This document shows, piece by piece, positions 36,304 to 48,721 of a DNA stretch of 64,000 nucleotides. The stretch is from the NCBI RefSeq assembly GCF_036669915.1, contig NC_089322.1:18407719-18471718 (forward strand), written 5' to 3'. Within the stretch, counting starts at the first letter, position 1. Each line of letters starts with the position of its first letter. Made by a program: the position numbers and the translations under genes. The DNA is from Pocillopora verrucosa. Its lineage: Eukaryota > Cnidaria > Anthozoa > Scleractinia > Pocilloporidae. Under the pieces are notes generated by a model. That model was not told the DNA's origin, ran no database searches, and saw nothing but the letters and a program-made list of their open reading frames with translations.

Positions 36304-36927
36304 ATGAAAAGCTTAGATGCAAATAACAACGAAAGGATTTTAAAACACGGTTACCTGCTGAAGCAAAGCGACCTTCTAAAGCAATGGAATCTTCGGTATT
36401 TTGTCCTTAGTAAAGAATGTCTCTGCTACTACAAAACCGAAAAGCAATCGGTAGAAGACGTACCTAAAGAGGTGATATTTTTCAACGACATGTCTCTTTA
36501 TATAGACGAGCTGCCTGAAAAGCAGACAAAGTACTGCTTAAAGCTTGTAAAGCGATCAGTTTCGGCCGGCAAAATCGCAACTCGGACATTTCATCTGTGT
36601 TGCTTCTCAGAGCACGAAAGAAACGAATGGCTTTCGCAGATTCTCCACGCGAAAGCAATCGCGCTGGTGGTCGATCCGACAGCGTGGATGGGAAATCAGG
36701 AAGCTTCCACGCAAGACATGGATATTGAGCTTGCTAATTCAGCTGGCAGTGTCAAGCTCGCCCCTGCTAAAGTGATTTTGCAGAAGTGTCGGCGTAAGCT
36801 TTCTCTCAGTGCAAATACGAGGGATTCTCGAAACTGTTTGTTCCTGGACGACTGTAACGTAAACAGAAGAAGGAAATCCACGCCGCGTTTAAGTCAGGAA
36901 TGGAGAAACACTTTAATGGTGATTTAA
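36304..36927 (+). CDS. PH-domain protein, intronless, 207 aa (copy 2)
   Basis: Paralog of the gene at 29716-30330 in opposite orientation. The PH domain spans about residues 14-114: KHGYLLKQSDLLKQWNLRYF, LCYYKTEKQ, and the terminal helix ERNEWLSQIL. Between the copies the core is nearly unchanged (PKEVIFFNDMSLYIDE, LVKRSVSAG). The region after the domain is divergent apart from KCRRKL and the C-terminal WRNTLMVI. The conserved last eight residues suggest a second functional element, perhaps a protein-docking motif (inference). The start is the ATG at 36304; the in-frame region just upstream has no ATG. No intron interrupts the frame. Confidence 0.85.
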   Translation: MKSLDANNNERILKHGYLLKQSDLLKQWNLRYFVLSKECLCYYKTEKQSVEDVPKEVIFFNDMSLYIDELPEKQTKYCLKLVKRSVSAGKIATRTFHLCCFSEHERNEWLSQILHAKAIALVVDPTAWMGNQEASTQDMDIELANSAGSVKLAPAKVILQKCRRKLSLSANTRDSRNCLFLDDCNVNRRRKSTPRLSQEWRNTLMVI

Positions 36928-38796
36928 CTCCTGTGAGCCCTTAAAAATCGAGAAGGGGGACAGACAATTTTGAAAAGAATAGTAATCTGCAGAATTTGTA
37001 AATGGAAGGATTTAGAAAAATACCTGATCGCTAGCAGCAGAGGAAAGAAGCAAATACTGTTCAGTTTTTGCGCTGCATTTTGTGGCAGTCTGGATGGTTG
37101 ATCGTTCAGTAAACTTCCACGTAAGCATTTATTAAAGTAAAAGAGTGAACATGAAGGTGAAGTAACTTTTACTCGTTTGTTTCGTTCAGTACTTTCCGGT
37201 TGATCAAATAGAAATATTTGATAGAAAGAGTTTATTTTACTATATTTTTAGCTTGTTATATAACGACATTCGAGTGATGAAGTTGAAAAGATGGAACTGG
37301 ACTGAACAATAATTCCCATATAATGGTGTATCGAGTACATTACGTTTTAGGTTTGTGAAAAACATGGCGTTTTAAACCATTTTAAGTTTCACACTAGTAT
37401 CTGAAGCCCACTTTTAAATTCGGAAAAGCTGCCGAAATAAGTGGCGTCTCTTGAAAGAAAGGTTGAATGTCTGCTCCAACGGATGTTTCTCCGTGATTTA
37501 GAACATTGCTAGCAGTCGTACAATCGTTAATGTTAAGTTATTTTACTGATCGGCGATATCACTCAATTTATTTGAATTATTCATGCACGACAAAAAAAAA
37601 AAAAGAAAAAAAATATTAGACGGGGGAAATTACCTGAAATCGGCTTTGATTGCATAATCAGTTGTCAAAACACAAGATACTTTTACTTTCAGAATTTAGC
37701 TGTCAAAGTTGTTGACAGTTTAAAATCTGCACTATGCAGTAAGGTATTTATAAATTATTTTCATTTTGACCAATCTTTAGAGGTATTTAAGAGTCGTTAG
37801 GGAACATATGGTATTTTAGGAATATATTTTGCAGTCATTGCATGTAGCTTGTGTAAAACAGTTCATTTGATCAATATCCGTAACTAAGGAAATTCAAGAC
37901 GCGCTCAACTATGTTGATCTTGTTAATTTTTCGATGAGAATTCAATAAAGCACCATCAGTAGTCCATGGACAAAGTTTCATGTGAAGATAAAAAACAGTG
38001 TAATTACAGTTTCTGATGCATGCAGGTTTTCGAAAATGAACCGCTTGGGAAATAACCTAAGGAACCAACGGCGCAGTTGCTAACCATACGATAAAGGTCT
38101 TCTCACGGTTTATCTTTCGACAACTCTCTGGCATTAATCTTTGGCTCCTTGCCATTATTGTTTTTCCAAAAGGGCAAGAAAACCCATAATAGGTCATTCG
38201 TTTTCTATTTGTGATCTCAACAATCTGAGGCATTATGTTTGGGACAAATGCGCGTCTTTAAGATATTATGATACAACGATTTCATTCTTCACGCATAAAG
38301 AGTCCTATGGAGAGGGAAAAGGGGGGTCTTATACTATAGGCATAGCAAACTGAAAGAATTTCCTCCTAAACACGGGCACTGTTTCAGCGGCCACGGCCAT
38401 CCCCTCACCTGAGGTTCACCTAGCGCTCCCTAATTCCCTCCCCCTCCGCAGAGGCCTGAAATCGAGAATTTCGTCACTTTGGCTGTTGGAAGAATTTAAC
38501 TCAATTTTTGGTTTCAGTTCTCCTTTGAGCAGAAACACAAATAATAATGAGATCGCTCGAATGGCAAAACGCGACAATTCACCATTGTTAAAATGAAGGA
38601 GATGCGGGAGTGGTGGCACTGCAAATGCTCGATTTATTTTATGAACAAGATAACTGGTATTGGTTATCCCCCCCTACTTCTAATGGATTGAGACCTTTTT
38701 TCAGGGGGGGGGGAGTTTGAAGTGCGGAACGGCTCATAAGGAGTCAAAAACGAGCAGGAGCGGAATTCCGCGCGATAGTTGACCTCCCCATTGATC
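36928..38796. other. Intergenic DNA, no gene seen
   Basis: Short frames only. G and C homopolymer runs at about 38670-38715 flank a short stretch and resemble the run at 62680. The minus frame at 38416-38619 has coding-like composition but no start or splice support. Confidence 0.4.
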
Positions 38797-38955
38797 CTTT
38801 GTGCCCTAAGAGTGATTAGCATCTAATTTCTCCCTACAATATCAGCCCTGAATCACACATTAATGTCACAAGAATACGGGAAATGATCACCAACTAAAGA
38901 AGCGACTTATTATCAAACAAATTATCCTTGTCAGCGTTTCAGAAATTATGAGAAC
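38797..38955 (+). repeat. Diverged dispersed repeat fragment
   Basis: Text such as AATTTCTCCCTACAATATCA and GGGAAATGATCACCAACTAA belongs to the same broad family as the elements at 870-1310 and 49480-49622. End points are approximate. Confidence 0.4.
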
Positions 38956-39026
38956 AGTATACTTTTTTTCATTTCTTCTACCTTAACCTTCCCCTCCCCC
39001 CTCCTACACGACATTGGCCTTAAATG

Positions 39027-39304
39027 TTAGTTTTCTACGACTGAAGCAGACTCAACAGCGGCTTGGTTTGATTGCTGAACCGAAATTAATGCCGTGGACC
39101 CTTGAGTAGGGCTGGAAATGATTGACTGTTTGTCTTCAAGTATTTTTTCCAAATCCCGCTTGGATAAATTTGCAAAGCCGTTATTTTCACTGGCAGTACT
39201 TTGCTTTGTTGATCTTAAGACGCTTCCGATGTTTCTACAACCTTCTCTAAATCTTCAAAGTCATCGAGAAACTCTAACTCAAATGTTGGGTTGTTGTTAG
39301 CCAT
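39027..39304 (-). pseudogene. Frameshifted N-terminal fragment of a transposon-like gene
   Basis: From ATG at 39304 the minus strand reads an acidic N-terminus (NPTFELEFLDDFEDLEKV) to a stop. A one-base shift continues it as TASENNGFANLSKRDLEKIL and on to a stop at 39027. The phrase FANLSKRDLEKILEDK resembles the start of cnidarian Crypton or ZMYM-like tyrosine-recombinase proteins (x-LS-x-x-DL-x-x-LL-x-DK), but the recombinase domain is absent. The frameshift and truncation mark it as dead. Family assignment is tentative. Confidence 0.3.
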
Positions 39305-39720
39305 AACAATGGCGAAATTAAGTCTTACGCGAAAAAAGTCGGGGAAACAAATTTTGCTGGCAAGAAATTTCATCGACAGTGACGTCAGCCTGAACCATCT
39401 CTATAAACCATCCATCGTTCATGAAAATGAGTGTCGAAATGAGGGACATCCACATAACTTCTAGTTCAATCATGACGGTCAGGAAATACACGTCGCAATC
39501 ACAAGATTTACCCAAATCGAGGAAAGTAAGAGCACAGTTAAAAAAAAAAAAAAAAATTCTATCCTCAAACGACGAAAAGAAAAACTTGCTTCTCTTGCGC
39601 AGACATTTCACCCTTAAAAGAAATACTTGATAAATCAGAATCTTGACGCAAACATCGTTGTAAATTTCATGCAGTTTAAAACGAGCTGAATTTTGACCAG
39701 GAACGCAGTTTATCGTCACA

Positions 39721-39790
39721 TATAATGATAAATAATATTATTATTTATATATAATAATGATATATTAGTTTATATATGTCATTATATTAT
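39721..39790. repeat. AT palindrome near the duplication boundary
   Basis: Nearly pure A+T with mirror-like ATGATAAATAATATTATTAT and ATAATAATGATATATTAG segments able to fold back. Its counterpart is at 50683-50758. It lies within 120 bases of the start of each duplicated copy. Such AT palindromes are known break-prone sites; a role here is inference. Confidence 0.55.
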
Positions 39791-41173
39791 ATCCAATTTG
39801 TTTACAAGGCGACAATTCGCCTGGTCGACTAACGAGTTTTTGTCTCGCAGTTACGTATCACCTAAATAAACAACATGTGTATTGCGGACCTATCTAATTT
39901 TCTTGTCATAATACTCGTCCCAAGATTTGCCGCGGGATGCTCCTGCCCTCAATAAGAAATCAACAGGGTCAGGACCTCCTTGAGGCCAAGTTTGACTCAA
40001 GTTAAAAGAGAGGCAAGCTAATACAGGTAATGTGGCCCATGTTCCCAAATATATATGCTTTTATGTAAAGTTGAATGCATTCGTAGTGACAGAGAGTGAC
40101 TCTTTCACGATTGAAAACCTTACGATGTATTTCCTCTTGAAATTGATCGAAGTCGATCTGTTGGCGTTCTGAAATGTATTTGCAGCCACCTGTTTTAGTT
40201 TTTTTTGCACTTGATCATCTCCCCACTACTTGCGTTGCGCAACTTTCTTCGATTCTGGTCGTGAACAATTAAATATGCCGCTACAGGTGCATCTGGAGTT
40301 GATTTCCCAATGGATTTCGATTCATACGATGATGACGGGTCAAGTCTTGTTTGCCGCTATATGAAACATTTTCCCGGCTTGAAGTTACGTATTCTTTAAG
40401 AAATCGTTCAAAGTTTAAAGAAACATTAAATTTCGCCACCCATGCATCTTTCTTTACAAAGAAAATTGCGTCGAAATCGATTAATGTGAGCTGGATCAAG
40501 TGTTCTAAGTGTTACTTTTTGTGTTGAAAAGAACAACTCCAACGTCATTACTTTGTTGCTTAGATACCTAAGTATTTATGGAAATTAAGTTTTAAAAGTA
40601 AGTGTCACCAGAATTGTGAGTCATTTGGAGTAACAGCAAGGTATCGGGCGAAAAATATATTTATGTAGGCTTTAATTAAGCAGCCAGTAGAAGCCTGAAA
40701 AATGTAATTTGAGAGTACTTTTAGGAAAACTATTAATAGGAAAGGTTCATGTAAGCAACATTTAACCCTTAAATGGAACACAAACACTATGATTGTAACA
40801 ATAATTATCAGATTCCTTCTACCTGGTTCAGGAATATAACAGTCTTGTTATTCTACCATGTGTATTCGTCTTAATTTGTAAATTCTCAAGATCTATGTAC
40901 TAATTCTCCCTGCTATTTTCCAAAATTTTAGTTTTAAGAGTTTCCTGTTGTAGTTGAAATTTCGTATATTTTTTTTGTTAACATTTCTCTTTGAAATCTC
41001 AACAATGTTGTATGGAAATTACTTTCAATCACACATAGAGAGAAAGGTTAAAAAAAAAACAACATTGAGTGATTAAAATAACATTATGTGAACTTAATAC
41101 ATTTTTGCAATTCAAGTGGTCCATTAAACTCTCTGATTACTGGTAGCCGTTTTCTGTGGATCAGTGAGGAAGG

Positions 41174-44100
41174 ATAAGCCAATCATCATACCCCCCAGCA
41201 GGAGGAGGTTACCAAGGGCAACCAATGCATCCAGGTACAGCATGCAATAAATATTAAGCTGACCTATCATCCTTTTTTATTAATTTTCTTTAGGAGGTAA
41301 ATTTCTAAGGAAACTGTGGTGCTGTGTTGGTGGGATAGTATAACAGGGTAATTTAGTATTATCAACTAAGTTGATAACCTAAACTAGCCACAGTAAAGAG
41401 TTTTAAAGCCGACATTTTGAATCTTAGCCCTTTGTCAGTGTGAATGACAAAGGGCTAACACTCAAAACATCTGCTTCTTTTCTTCTTTATGATGGCCAAT
41501 TTACACCATCAACGCAGGTGATAATACTAAATTACCCTTTTTTACACCTTGTTTAGGTAAAGATTTAAAACAAAGACAGAAATTTAGGTAGAATTTGTTA
41601 TGAAATTACTTTATTGACCATTAATTAACCCTGTATTTCCCAAGATCTGACTGTCCATTCTCCCTTCTAGCTGCTAAATGTTTCTTCGTAAATCAGTTAA
41701 AGGAATTTGGTATTAGATTAAAATAACAACTTCTACCCAATAACTTTTAGTATTCTAATTACCTGTTTTCTAGATAATGTATGGATAATATATAGGAAGA
41801 AGTTATATGTTAATCTCTTCTTGGAGTTTAAGGGCTAAAGGCAGTTTTCTAATGCAACATTGATCAGCAGTTGTAGACATTCAAGATACTAGCAGTTCAA
41901 AACTGAACAGAATGACAAGCTTGTGTTTTTACTTTATGATGGGACAGTACTTGGCTATTTGGCTACTTGGCTACTCACTATTACAATAAAATTGGTAGGT
42001 AGTAAAATATAGCCAATCACATGACAGGTATATTTAGTTGGGAGAATTTGTCAAGAAATCAGAACACTTTTACTGAAGACCTTCTTTCAAACCCATCTAT
42101 ATAATAGCTGATAGTTTTTGCTAATTTCTTATTTACAGGTACACAGCAACCAGGTTATGAATCTAAAGCTCCTGCACAAGGAGTGCTTTCACAAGGATAT
42201 GGTCCTCCTCACCAAGGTTACCCAACTCAGCAACAGCCAGGTTATGGATCACCCCAACAACAAGGAAGTTATGGACCTCCTCAACAAGGAGGTTACACAC
42301 CACCTCAAGAGCAACCAGGGTATGGCCCTCCTCAGCAACAACCAGGCTACCCGCCATTGCAAGGTCAGCACCAGTATAATGGTGCACTACCCCAACACCA
42401 ACAGGGGTATGGAGGTGCACCTAACCAGCAGCAGGTTTTCACTCCTGTTACAGGTCAGTAAGGTTGCTTGTAACACACAGTTGTCTTGGTGGATGGAAGT
42501 GGTGATGAATGAGTAACTCCTTAACTTAACTGTTCTATAAAGCAGTTGTATGAACTCTTTATGAACATTTTATAGCTGTAGTTCTCTTTTGGATACAGCT
42601 GTCTGCAAACATTTTTACCAGATAACTTGAAAACATGCAGTGCTGAGAAATAAAGATGATGAATTGATGAAAAATTATCAATGATTTTAATAATATGTGC
42701 TTTATGTAATTTGTAGGTGAAGCACAAACCCCAAGTTATACTGGCTCAGATGTTCCTGATCAAGATGTAGGTGATAATGAGAATGCCACACCCCCTCCCC
42801 CAAGTGCCCCTCCTGCTGACATGTTCAGAAAGTTTGCTGGATATGAGTCTGTTAGCTTTGGTAGGTATTTGTGCTTAATATACCACTAAGTTAGAGATCT
42901 AACAAGTCCTTAAATAAAGATGTGTACTGTGTTATATCCTTGTTAATAGTGCCAAAGATCTCAAAGAATGGTTTTAAGAAACACACTTTTAGAGAACAAG
43001 ATTGAACTTGGTGTGATGGTTTTTGTGAAAGAAGGAATTATTGATCAAAGAGAAAAAAAAACTCAGAGCATGCACAAAAACTACCCAAAGGCATAATATA
43101 CATATAGCTTTTCCCATTCTAGGTTAAGTAGTAACTATGTGGTATGTTGAGCAGAGAATCTGACAGGGTAGATTTAAGAGAGGCCTGGATGTAAGGGGTT
43201 TTTGCATGATGTGGGACTAATTGTTTTTTATTTCCATGACCTGTGAAAATACAAAATTAAACCCCATGGACTATGAATTTTTTGCTTTTTGCAAAACATG
43301 AACCTAAAAATTGTTTATCTGATTTTTCATAATGCATTATTTCTACTTTTTGATTTATGTGAATTGTGCGCTTCGCAACTTGCGCAATTTTGAGAAAACT
43401 TTGAAAATACATGAAGTTAAATAAATCCATTATTGCCCTTGAGCCCACACAATTACATAAACTTATTCTTTGATTTTTTCAGGTACAGAATATCTGCCCC
43501 CTCCACCAGCATATGAACCTCCAGAACAGCAGCAAACACCAGAGCAGATTTTCCAACAGTAAGTCAATTAGAGATTCCCAGAAGACTATTCTATGAGATC
43601 TTTTTTGTTTTTTATCACAACATGTAAACAAATCATGTTATGCATTCAGCATAGTATGATTTGTGAGAATTATGATCATAGCTGCATCATAAAATAATTA
43701 TATCTGAACAAGCCCAACTGTAAGTGGTCCATTTGAATCATTTTAATCTGAGGGCCACAGCTATCTCTGAAGATCAGGCAAGAGATGCACTGCTTGCATT
43801 TGTAGCTGAGAATTGTTGCTATGGCAAAAAGGCTGCCACGGACATGGACATCAAAGACATAGCTCAATCCAGTGCATACCATGTAAGTGCAGAAATCACA
43901 TTTCCAGTTAGATTTAGTTGGGAGAATTTGTCAAGAAATCACTGAGGTCATCATCTCAAACCCATCATTCCCAAGGTCTCTAACCTTTTAACTCCTAGAA
44001 GAGATTAAAGTGTAACTTCTCCCTATCATGTCCATACATTATCCAGCAAACAGGTAATGAAAATATTCAAACTTATCAAGTAGAAGTTGTTATCTTGATC

Positions 44101-47100
44101 CAACACCAAATTCATGTAACTGCTTTACAGCAAAATGTGTGGCAGCTGGACGCTTGTATGTTTGTCTCAGTAACTGTATTATAGGCTGGCTACAGAGACC
44201 AAGAAAGAACAACAACAATAACATTGTTAATTTTAAAATCAAATGAAACATGACTTCAAACCCCAACTGACAGTGGACAAGCCAAATTATGGGCTGTTTA
44301 CAAGATTTAACGTGGTTTAAGATGTAACCTTGATACTGTCAGGGAACAACTCCAGCTAATTGTAGTGACACAGTAGGACTAAGACCTGGGACAGACCTGG
44401 GACCACAGAAATTGCAACTCATCAAATGATGGTTATCATTGATTATCTGTTTTTAATTTCCAGTATCACTTGATTAGTTTTTTTGAATCAAGATCCACGG
44501 CTTGGAAGCATGAACCCTACAAAGGTGAGTTAAATAAAAAATGGAATAAACAAATAGATAAAAGTGTCAATCTTTGGGAGTCCATAATTATTTAGCTGGG
44601 CCTTTGAAGATGCATATGGAAGCCCAAGGCTCATGATGCTGTTTTCTCTTATGCTTGTTACAACTTTCTTAACTTTGATATTTCACAAGTTTGTTTCATT
44701 TACAAAGCTGGAAGAACCAAGCTTTCCAATCTACATGTATGACAGCAGAAACCATGCTAAAACCACTTATCAAAGCATCTATAGGTAACAGTTTGTTTAT
44801 GAATGTAGGACAGGTGATTGATGGTCCTCAAAATGGCCCTGCCCCTCCACCATGGAGCATTCCTGCTCAACCAAATCAGATATTTACACCTCAGGCAGTG
44901 AACATTGAGGTGCCCCATACTGCATCAGTTAAGGTAAAGACACCTTGTTACATAGGTGGGCATTTGTATTTTGGCTGATTTTAAATAGTGGTAGGGATTG
45001 ATGGAATGTGGAATCATTTTCCAGACAGTGCAACTTCCTAGGCTTGTAACTAATTGTTTATCACAAGTTGTAAGGGAAATTAACAGCAAATTATCATCAC
45101 ATGGTTCTGAGATTAAATTATGTAAATTAAAGTTGACTTAAAATAAATTAACCAAGAGTTCTCTCAACTAACTACATCACCATACTTTATTTTGACATTA
45201 TAAGGCTCTATTTAAATTCTGTGTTCCCTACTTTTTCAGCCCTGCCATGAATGCATGGCCTCAGGCTACAAACTCTGTTACGAATGCCATGGAAGGGGAA
45301 GGGTGAGATAAATTTTTTTTACATTATCTTTTCAATGATGTGTGGTCTCAGGAATATTTGCCCCCCTCCCCCCTCAGGCAGTTTATTTTTGCTCTCAACA
45401 TTTATTCAGGACTTTTAATTTCCAAACCTCCTTTCCCCTCCTCCCCCCCCCCAAAGAAGGGATCTCCTGTGACCCGTGGCGGGGTAGTTATAGAGCTGTT
45501 TTTAGTCTCAAATTGTGTAATGTTTCCTTAATATGTTTTTAACTGGATTTAATTTTTAAGGTCCACACCAAAGAAGCATGAACCTTTGCTCACTCGTGAA
45601 CGATAAAATTCGTATCCCCGCGCGGCCATGTAATGATCTGTTTATTTTATTTATACTGATGAAATTTCAAAGGAACTAGCCGTGCGCCTGAGCGGGAAGC
45701 TCTCTTGTAATTGGCTAATCATGTTAGTAACCATGGCGACACCAATATCCTCACACGTGAAAGATAACTATAGTATCTTCACTGCGCGCAATGAAGATAT
45801 GATTTTTTAAGTGAAAGGAAAATTAGTATCTATATAATATAATACCTTGTACTGCATACAAACCATGGTTCAACGTGTGTAGCAGGAACAGAACTTCGGA
45901 AAATTGAACACGCCAAAAAATCCAACCTCTGCCGTAAAGAGTCATTTACTGAGGTGCAAACAAAGTATACCAGTGGCTGAGCTTTTGGTTTTTAGTAGAA
46001 CGACTTAAAATAAAAACATTACCCATTTCTCAAACAGCCATACTGTATAAATGCTTTAGTTACCTTTGTTTTCTTGTCTACCTTTTCTGCGGCGGTCATT
46101 TTTGAATGATTTACGTTGGCGCCGTTGTTTTTTTGTGGAAACTGGGACCGAGAACTGGAATGTTACAGTCTCAGCCAATCAGATGCGAAATAATCGCACG
46201 ACGACTTCACTCGAATTTTCCCGTGCATTAGGTTGGTCACGTGTATGTACTATTTTCCTCATTGGCTACTTTTAATGTGGAACTTCGTTATGATTGGCTG
46301 ATACGATTAATTTCGTTTTGATTTAACGACATTCAGTCGAGACGACCTTCAAGTAATTTTTGGTAATTGAGTGGTGTGCTCGTATCAAAAATTATTGTCT
46401 TCCTTCTCTGTCAGGTTCGTTGTACATCGTGTAACGGTTCTGGTAACAGTACCGAATACCGTGATGGGCAATCACGTAGCGTAAGCTGCACGTGGTGTTG
46501 TGGATTTGGAACGACAACGTAAGTTCAGCGGAGTATAAATCATAATCACCAATCACAAAAAGAGAAAAAAAGGTACAAAAAGCCTCTGTGAACTCACATT
46601 AAACCTAAAACAACTAGCAGAAGCGCTGGAGAACCGCACGGACTCGGTCGTTCGTTAGTGCGTTCGGTCGTTCGTGCGCGCGTTCGTTTTTTTGCTCGCA
46701 CGTTCGTTTTTGTTGTTCTCGCGTTCGCTCGTTTGTTATAAGGAAATATTGGTGTTAGAAGAGAAAACTGCTGATCAGATCTTGACATTTTAAGGATTAA
46801 CTGTAAGATGCCTTAGTTAGATGTTAATTATTGCAGATGCGACACGTGTCATGGCCATGGACATGTGATATGCTGGATATGTCTGGGGCAGACGCAACTT
46901 AAGTGGTTCATTCAGCTTACGATCACGTGGTGAGAAACTGAATTCTATATTCTTATTAACTGAATATGAAACGTTACTATACCCGCTCTGTGTCATAGGA
47001 AAACCACCTCATGTCACAGGTAAACCACCTCATGTCACAGGTAAACCACCTCATGTCACAGGTGAACCACTCCGTGTCACAAGTGAACCACTCCGTGTCA

Positions 47101-48721
47101 TTAGTAAACCACTCCGTGTCATACTGGAACATTCTGTTAGGGAGTTGGCTTGTTAGACGAACTACAACACAACTGCGGTTTTCAACTGAGTGCCGAAAAT
47201 CCAAAACCAAAGTTCTTATAAAGGCCAATCAGAGAGAAGTTTAACCAATGAGAACTCAAAGTGTAAACATGCAAACTTCTGCGGAACGCGGGAAAACGCG
47301 ACTGACCAAGTCGTGATTGGTTGTAGTTGTGCACCAGATTGGTTGAGTTAGGGGCGCGAGTTTTGAATACCTCAGAGCGAAATAGAGCAGAACTGGAACC
47401 AACAATCCCCTGTTGCTATCGACAATCCATTGAAAAGTTGCTCCGTAAAGACATGTACGAATTAAACGGTTGAAACACTTAATGATAAAGTTATGTACAC
47501 GCATCCTTGTCCTAGAATATCAGGGAATCATTCCCGACCGCCTGCTTTTTTTCTCATCTCACAGGGCAAATCACATCGATAACCACGTGACCGAGAGAAC
47601 AGATCTACCGGATCAACTTATACTAGGGTCTCAGGGAACGGAAATTTTTACTCAAGAACTTCCACGGGTAAATATGACTGATTATGAAACAGAAACAAGA
47701 AAACATTTCACCCTTTAACTCCCATGAGTGACCAAGACAGAATTTCTCCTCACAATATCAATACAATACCAACCAAAAAAGTGATGAGAATGAAGAAAAA
47801 TATTAATTTGAGGATAATTAGTTGATGCAATACTAAATTCTCTGAGCTAACACTATAAGAATTGTATGGTTGACAGTAAGGAGAATTACAAATTTGATCC
47901 GGGAGTCTAACTCGTTTTATATTTTTTTTATGTACACTTTTAGGTTTATCCCATCACAGCCTTTCATGATGAAGATGTGAATAATGGCTCGCAGCGACTT
48001 GTCGAAGCTCATTCGCGGAACTGGCCTACAAAGCGAATCCTTATGCAGGTGGGAAATAGTGAAACTTTTAGTCTTTGGGAAATAGTTTTAGTTTGTTTTT
48101 AGAGATAGAAAGAACAACACCAGGGTAGTTTCCCCAGAATACTAAACCGCTTCCACAGCATTCATAAGTTTGAAACGCGCGCTTGAATGGACGAGGGCGT
48201 CACGCATTTCTCTTCTCGCGAGCGCGTTCTTATTTGCGGCGCAAACAGCCCTTACAGCATCCGGAAGTCTGAAACGCGCGCGAAAGGAAAACCGAGTGTC
48301 ACGCGTTTCTTTCCTCTTGCACACGTTTACAACAGCTCTCATAGCATGGGTAAGTCTGAAATGCGCGAGGGGAGGGGTAAAACCATTGCGCGTTTCTTTC
48401 TCCGGCCCCGCGCGCGTTTCAATCTTCTATAGTATGCTCGTGATATGTTCATATGTTCATGATATGCGTGCGAGAAGGGAAACTACAGCGTTTTAATTTT
48501 TGCGCACAGAGCCCTTGCAACTTTGATATAAAACAGGACTCTTGAACTTGACTGGTCAATACTTTTTGTTTCAGCGTCAAACTCTAAGAGCGGTACCAGT
48601 TTTTGAGGTGAAATATGAATGGAAAGACACTGATACTCGCTACTGGGTGTACGGGTTGGATCACAAAGTACATGCCCCAGACTACCCCCAAAAGTGTTGT
48701 TGGGGCTGCGCCATACTTTAA
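41174..48721 (+). CDS. SSUH2: SSUH2-like protein, left paralog, 13 exons, original start codon lost
   Basis: Exons: 41174-41234, 42139-42453, 42717-42860, 43483-43558, 43753-43882, 44464-44524, 44809-44933, 45240-45302, 46415-46518, 46837-46929, 47565-47667, 47944-48048 and 48575-48721. All phases agree and the sum is 1527 bases. Domains in order: Pro/Gln/Gly/Tyr-rich repeats (GYGSPQQQGSYGPPQQ) with a PPAY motif, a conserved helical segment (EDQARDALLAFVAENCCYG), a cysteine-rich DnaJ-like region with six CxxC pairs (for example CYECHGRG, CTSCNGSG), and the diagnostic C-terminus (YWVYGLDHKVHAPDYPQK, CCWGCAIL). SSUH2/Ssu-2 family proteins are poorly understood. The codon matching the paralog's ATG is ATA (41174). 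The next in-frame ATG is at 41225, costing 17 residues, so translation may still occur (491 aa). AATAAA at 49060. Confidence 0.8.
41347..41536. mobile_element. Penelope-type inverted terminal repeat pair in SSUH2 intron 1, left copy
   Basis: Starts GGTAATTTAGTATTATCAAC and ends GTGATAATACTAAATTACC, with internal GACAAAGGGCTAACACTCAA. It is the same element as 23922-24115 and is present at the same place in the right paralog (52309-52504), so it predates the segmental duplication. Confidence 0.6.
45575..45840. mobile_element. Insertion in intron 8 of the left SSUH2 copy only
   Basis: Between the shared texts GTCCACACCAAAGA and ACTGCATACAAACCATGG the left copy has about 266 bases absent from the right copy at about 56957. 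It contains CGTGAACGATAAAATTCGTA near the left and CACGTGAAAGATAACTATAG towards the right, partly inverted motifs. It looks like a small non-autonomous element inserted after the duplication, unless it was lost from the other copy. Confidence 0.5.
46981..47125. repeat. 21-bp minisatellite in SSUH2 intron 10, left copy
   Basis: About seven units near GTCACAGGTAAACCACCTCAT in part (first unit from 46990), grading from CACCTCAT to CACTCCGT variants. A diverged counterpart lies at about 58090-58235 in the right copy. It produces spurious open frames on both strands. Confidence 0.75.
48155..48425. repeat. CpG-rich tandem repeat, about 85-90 bases x 3, in SSUH2 intron 12
   Basis: Three imperfect units start near ACAGCATTCATAAGTTTGAA, ACAGCATCCGGAAGTCTGAA and ATAGCATGGGTAAGTCTGAA, each followed by CGCGCG-rich text. 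The right copy has the same at about 59157-59425. Unusual for its CpG richness in an AT-rich region. Several overlapping open frames arise here and look spurious. Confidence 0.65.

Noticed and set aside
38416-38619. Minus-strand frame with coding-like composition (LNSSNSQSDEILDF)
   Set aside because: No credible start or phase-matched partner exon, and neighbouring sequence has homopolymers and repeats.
39318-39719. Minus-strand 133-codon frame and plus-strand frame at 39421-39630
   Set aside because: Both cross a run of 16 A bases and lack domain-like or splice features.
44708-44784. Possible cassette exon before SSUH2 exon 7, bounded by ACAAAG and ATAG/GTAAC
   Set aside because: In the phase set by exon 6 it brings a stop in both paralogs, and exon 6 joins exon 7 directly in frame.
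46981-47125. CRISPR-like array
   Set aside because: Units are adjacent without unique spacers and the DNA is eukaryotic; likewise the 33-bp arrays.
47011-47244. Open frames with MSQVNHL-type repeats on both strands
   Set aside because: Produced by the intronic 21-bp minisatellite; not conserved in frame in the right copy.
48142-48496. Overlapping open frames in the CpG-rich intron repeat
   Set aside because: Open on both strands in several phases because of composition; lies between well-supported exons.
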